Shown in pieces: positions 62,617-64,000 of a stretch of DNA of 64,000 bases; the first letter of the stretch is position 1; each line of letters opens with the position of its first letter. Location: assembly GCA_903772945.1 (NCBI GenBank), contig CAICTM010000461.1:1-64000 (forward strand). Reading direction: 5' to 3'. Origin of the DNA: Seminavis robusta. Lineage: Eukaryota > Bacillariophyta > Bacillariophyceae > Naviculales > Naviculaceae. A model generated the notes under the pieces. That model was not told where the DNA came from, did not search any database, and saw only the letters and a program-made list of their open reading frames with translations. The position numbers were made by a program, and so were the translations under genes.

Positions 62617-63537
62617 TCACGGACTTTTTACCTGGCTCTTGAGCCCAGAGATCGACGATGTGATACCCTCTTGCTCAATGGTGCATCCCTTCTTCTGGAG
62701 CGCCGCCACCACTGCGTTGACACCATCCTCAACTGTTGTAAACTGCGAACGCTTACTGTTTGCCTCGGTTTCAAAAAGCTTTCGCGTGCTCTTGATCTTT
62801 GTTTTTGTACTGTCGTAGTCTCCTGCCGCGAGATCTTTCTGAGGCGATGCGTACAGCGAATCCAGGAGCGATCCGTTGTGGGAAAGCTGGTTTCGTTGAC
62901 CTTGTCCCCATTTCTCGATCGCGTCTTTTTCCGCGTTATGGATGTAGCACACTGACCCTGCGAGTCCACTCAACAACAAAGGCTCCTTTTTTTCTTTCGG
63001 GAAGTTTACCTTCTTCGACAGGTCCATCCACTGAAACCCGCCCTTCTTTTTTTCCAGCAGGTTATCTATTAGAATCTTGCAAAGATTCATAGTAGAATGC
63101 TGGACTGTTTCGGTCGACCAGCCATCACCCGACGGAACGAGAGGTTCGACGAAAACATACACTGCGGTTTCAAAGAGGGCAAACTCTGTTGCTGGCTGAA
63201 AGGCGCCGGCAACGTGGTCGATTCGAGCGACTAGTTTCTCATGGTCTTCCTTCTTCACATATCCCTCCAATGCTTGAGCGACTAGTTTCTCATGGTCTTC
63301 CTTCTTCACATATCCCTCCAATGCTTGAAGAATCATTTTGTTGACGTCTTCTTGGGTGACTGGTGCTTCCGCAGCTGGTCCACGTTCACCAACCAGGGGC
63401 TGGGCAGATGCCGCAACGGCATCCATCGCAACAGCTTCCGTGGTGGACTCTTTCTGCTTCTTGCCGCCGTCGTTCTCGACAGCCGGGACCTCTTGTCGTT
63501 CGTCACGTTTGCGTTTCTGAGGCGTATTGTCGGACAT
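62617..63537 (-). CDS. Basic, probably nuclear protein with a 17-residue tandem repeat
   Basis: 306-residue protein from the start at 63,537 (MSDNTPQKRKRDERQE); an in-frame Met at 63,654 adds 39 residues that look like UTR. A nuclear-localisation-like KRKRDE and a second basic patch (GGKKQKE) lie at the N terminus. Two exact 17-residue repeats (QALEGYVKKEDHEKLVA) follow, then a folded-looking part (~130-230; FALFETAVYVFVEPLVPSGD, MNLCKILIDNLLEKKKGGFQW) and a lysine-rich C terminus. I do not recognise the family. Confidence 0.7.
   Translation of the reverse strand: MSDNTPQKRKRDERQEVPAVENDGGKKQKESTTEAVAMDAVAASAQPLVGERGPAAEAPVTQEDVNKMILQALEGYVKKEDHEKLVAQALEGYVKKEDHEKLVARIDHVAGAFQPATEFALFETAVYVFVEPLVPSGDGWSTETVQHSTMNLCKILIDNLLEKKKGGFQWMDLSKKVNFPKEKKEPLLLSGLAGSVCYIHNAEKDAIEKWGQGQRNQLSHNGSLLDSLYASPQKDLAAGDYDSTKTKIKSTRKLFETEANSKRSQFTTVEDGVNAVVAALQKKGCTIEQEGITSSISGLKSQVKSP
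63227..63328 (-). repeat. Perfect 51-bp tandem duplication in the coding region
   Basis: Units 63,227-63,277 and 63,278-63,328 are identical and encode the repeated 17-residue stretch. Perfect identity at synonymous positions indicates a very recent duplication or gene conversion. Confidence 0.92.
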
Positions 63538-64000
63538 GGTTAAATGAGCTAGAAGGGACGCAGGGTGCTGATTTTGCATGGTCAATTCAGATGGATGCGG
63601 ACGAAGTTTATCATGTGGGGGGCAACAGGTTTGGACGCCGGTACGATTTTTCACGCTGGGTCAGCATACCGGTACTTCACTCCTTACATTCCTCCCTTGG
63701 TATTAAGAGAGTCCGAGATAAGATGTCGAGTACCGAGATTCATATGCCCCCTGGGTCGTCTCCGTTTCCAGTACTAGTTCAACTTGTCTACTAATACAGG
63801 ATAATGGTGAATAGAATCGAATGAATCATGTGGCTTATATTTAGGGTTTAGGTTTTGCAACATTTCGAAGTCAACGTGTGTTAAGTGGAGGGTTGGCTCG
63901 CATTCCGCTGGGTAGCTTGGTCGTCTTCTTTTTTCCTGTTTCCCGCTTTTCGTCGGAACTGGGGTATTTCGGTATTAGGATCGTTTGGAAGTTCGAGCAG
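63538..64000. other. Window end, no supported gene
   Basis: Upstream region of the basic nuclear protein gene. Frames are short. There is a TTTAGGGTTTAGG string at 63,840-63,852, too short to mean a telomere. Confidence 0.5.

Overview
The window looks like nuclear DNA of a pennate diatom or a close stramenopile relative. It has short GT-AG introns of about 65-110 bp, a mix of intronless and lightly split genes, a degraded Ty1/copia-type retroelement, PIF/Harbinger-like DNA transposons, and ordinary eukaryotic housekeeping genes (p115-like tether, PP2A-type phosphatase, AAAP amino acid transporter, WS/DGAT-like acyltransferase). No prokaryotic or organellar layout is visible. The species cannot be named from sequence alone; a benthic pennate diatom is my best guess.

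Layout. 1-11.1 kb: a giant p115/Uso1-like golgin on the minus strand. Its 3' half is an array of phase-1 coiled-coil exons. It runs into a 2.1 kb plus-strand segment of the same kind, joined through an inverted repeat. 12.3-25.5 kb: a SAP-like gene inside a 3.47 kb block that occurs twice as direct repeats, with a broken copia-like element between the copies. Each copy carries a small TIR element filled with GGGCATGTT repeats. A 25-N gap lies at 25,493. 25.5-38.8 kb: three near-identical copies of a two-gene cassette (AAAP transporter and convergent sulfotransferase-like gene). The copy next to the gap carries single-base deletions. 40.6-48.5 kb: a 1972-residue coiled-coil protein and a 503-residue disordered protein with a possible dsRNA-binding-like C terminus. 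49.6-54.2 kb: an apparently complete PIF/Harbinger-like transposon. 54.7-63.5 kb: EGF-type membrane protein, PP2A-type phosphatase, WS/DGAT-like enzyme, a second array-filled TIR element, a small membrane protein and a basic nuclear-type protein.

The most notable system is the transposon at 49,584-54,216. It has perfect 15-bp TIRs, a 3-bp CAG target duplication, three uninterrupted genes (DDE transposase, a spliced 590-residue protein, a 271-residue lysine-rich protein) and, just inside each end, an array of GCTCCTAA-like motifs. Two other TIR elements in the window, without coding capacity, share the plan: termini beginning GAC, CNG trinucleotides at the borders, and an interior made of a short spaced motif. 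In one of them the motif contains the same CTCCTAA core. I infer a family of transposons whose ends carry iterated short motifs, possibly transposase or accessory-protein binding sites, with non-autonomous derivatives reduced to TIRs plus array.

All calls come from reading the sequence. Splice sites were placed by GT-AG consensus, phase continuity and protein-family continuity, not by transcript data.
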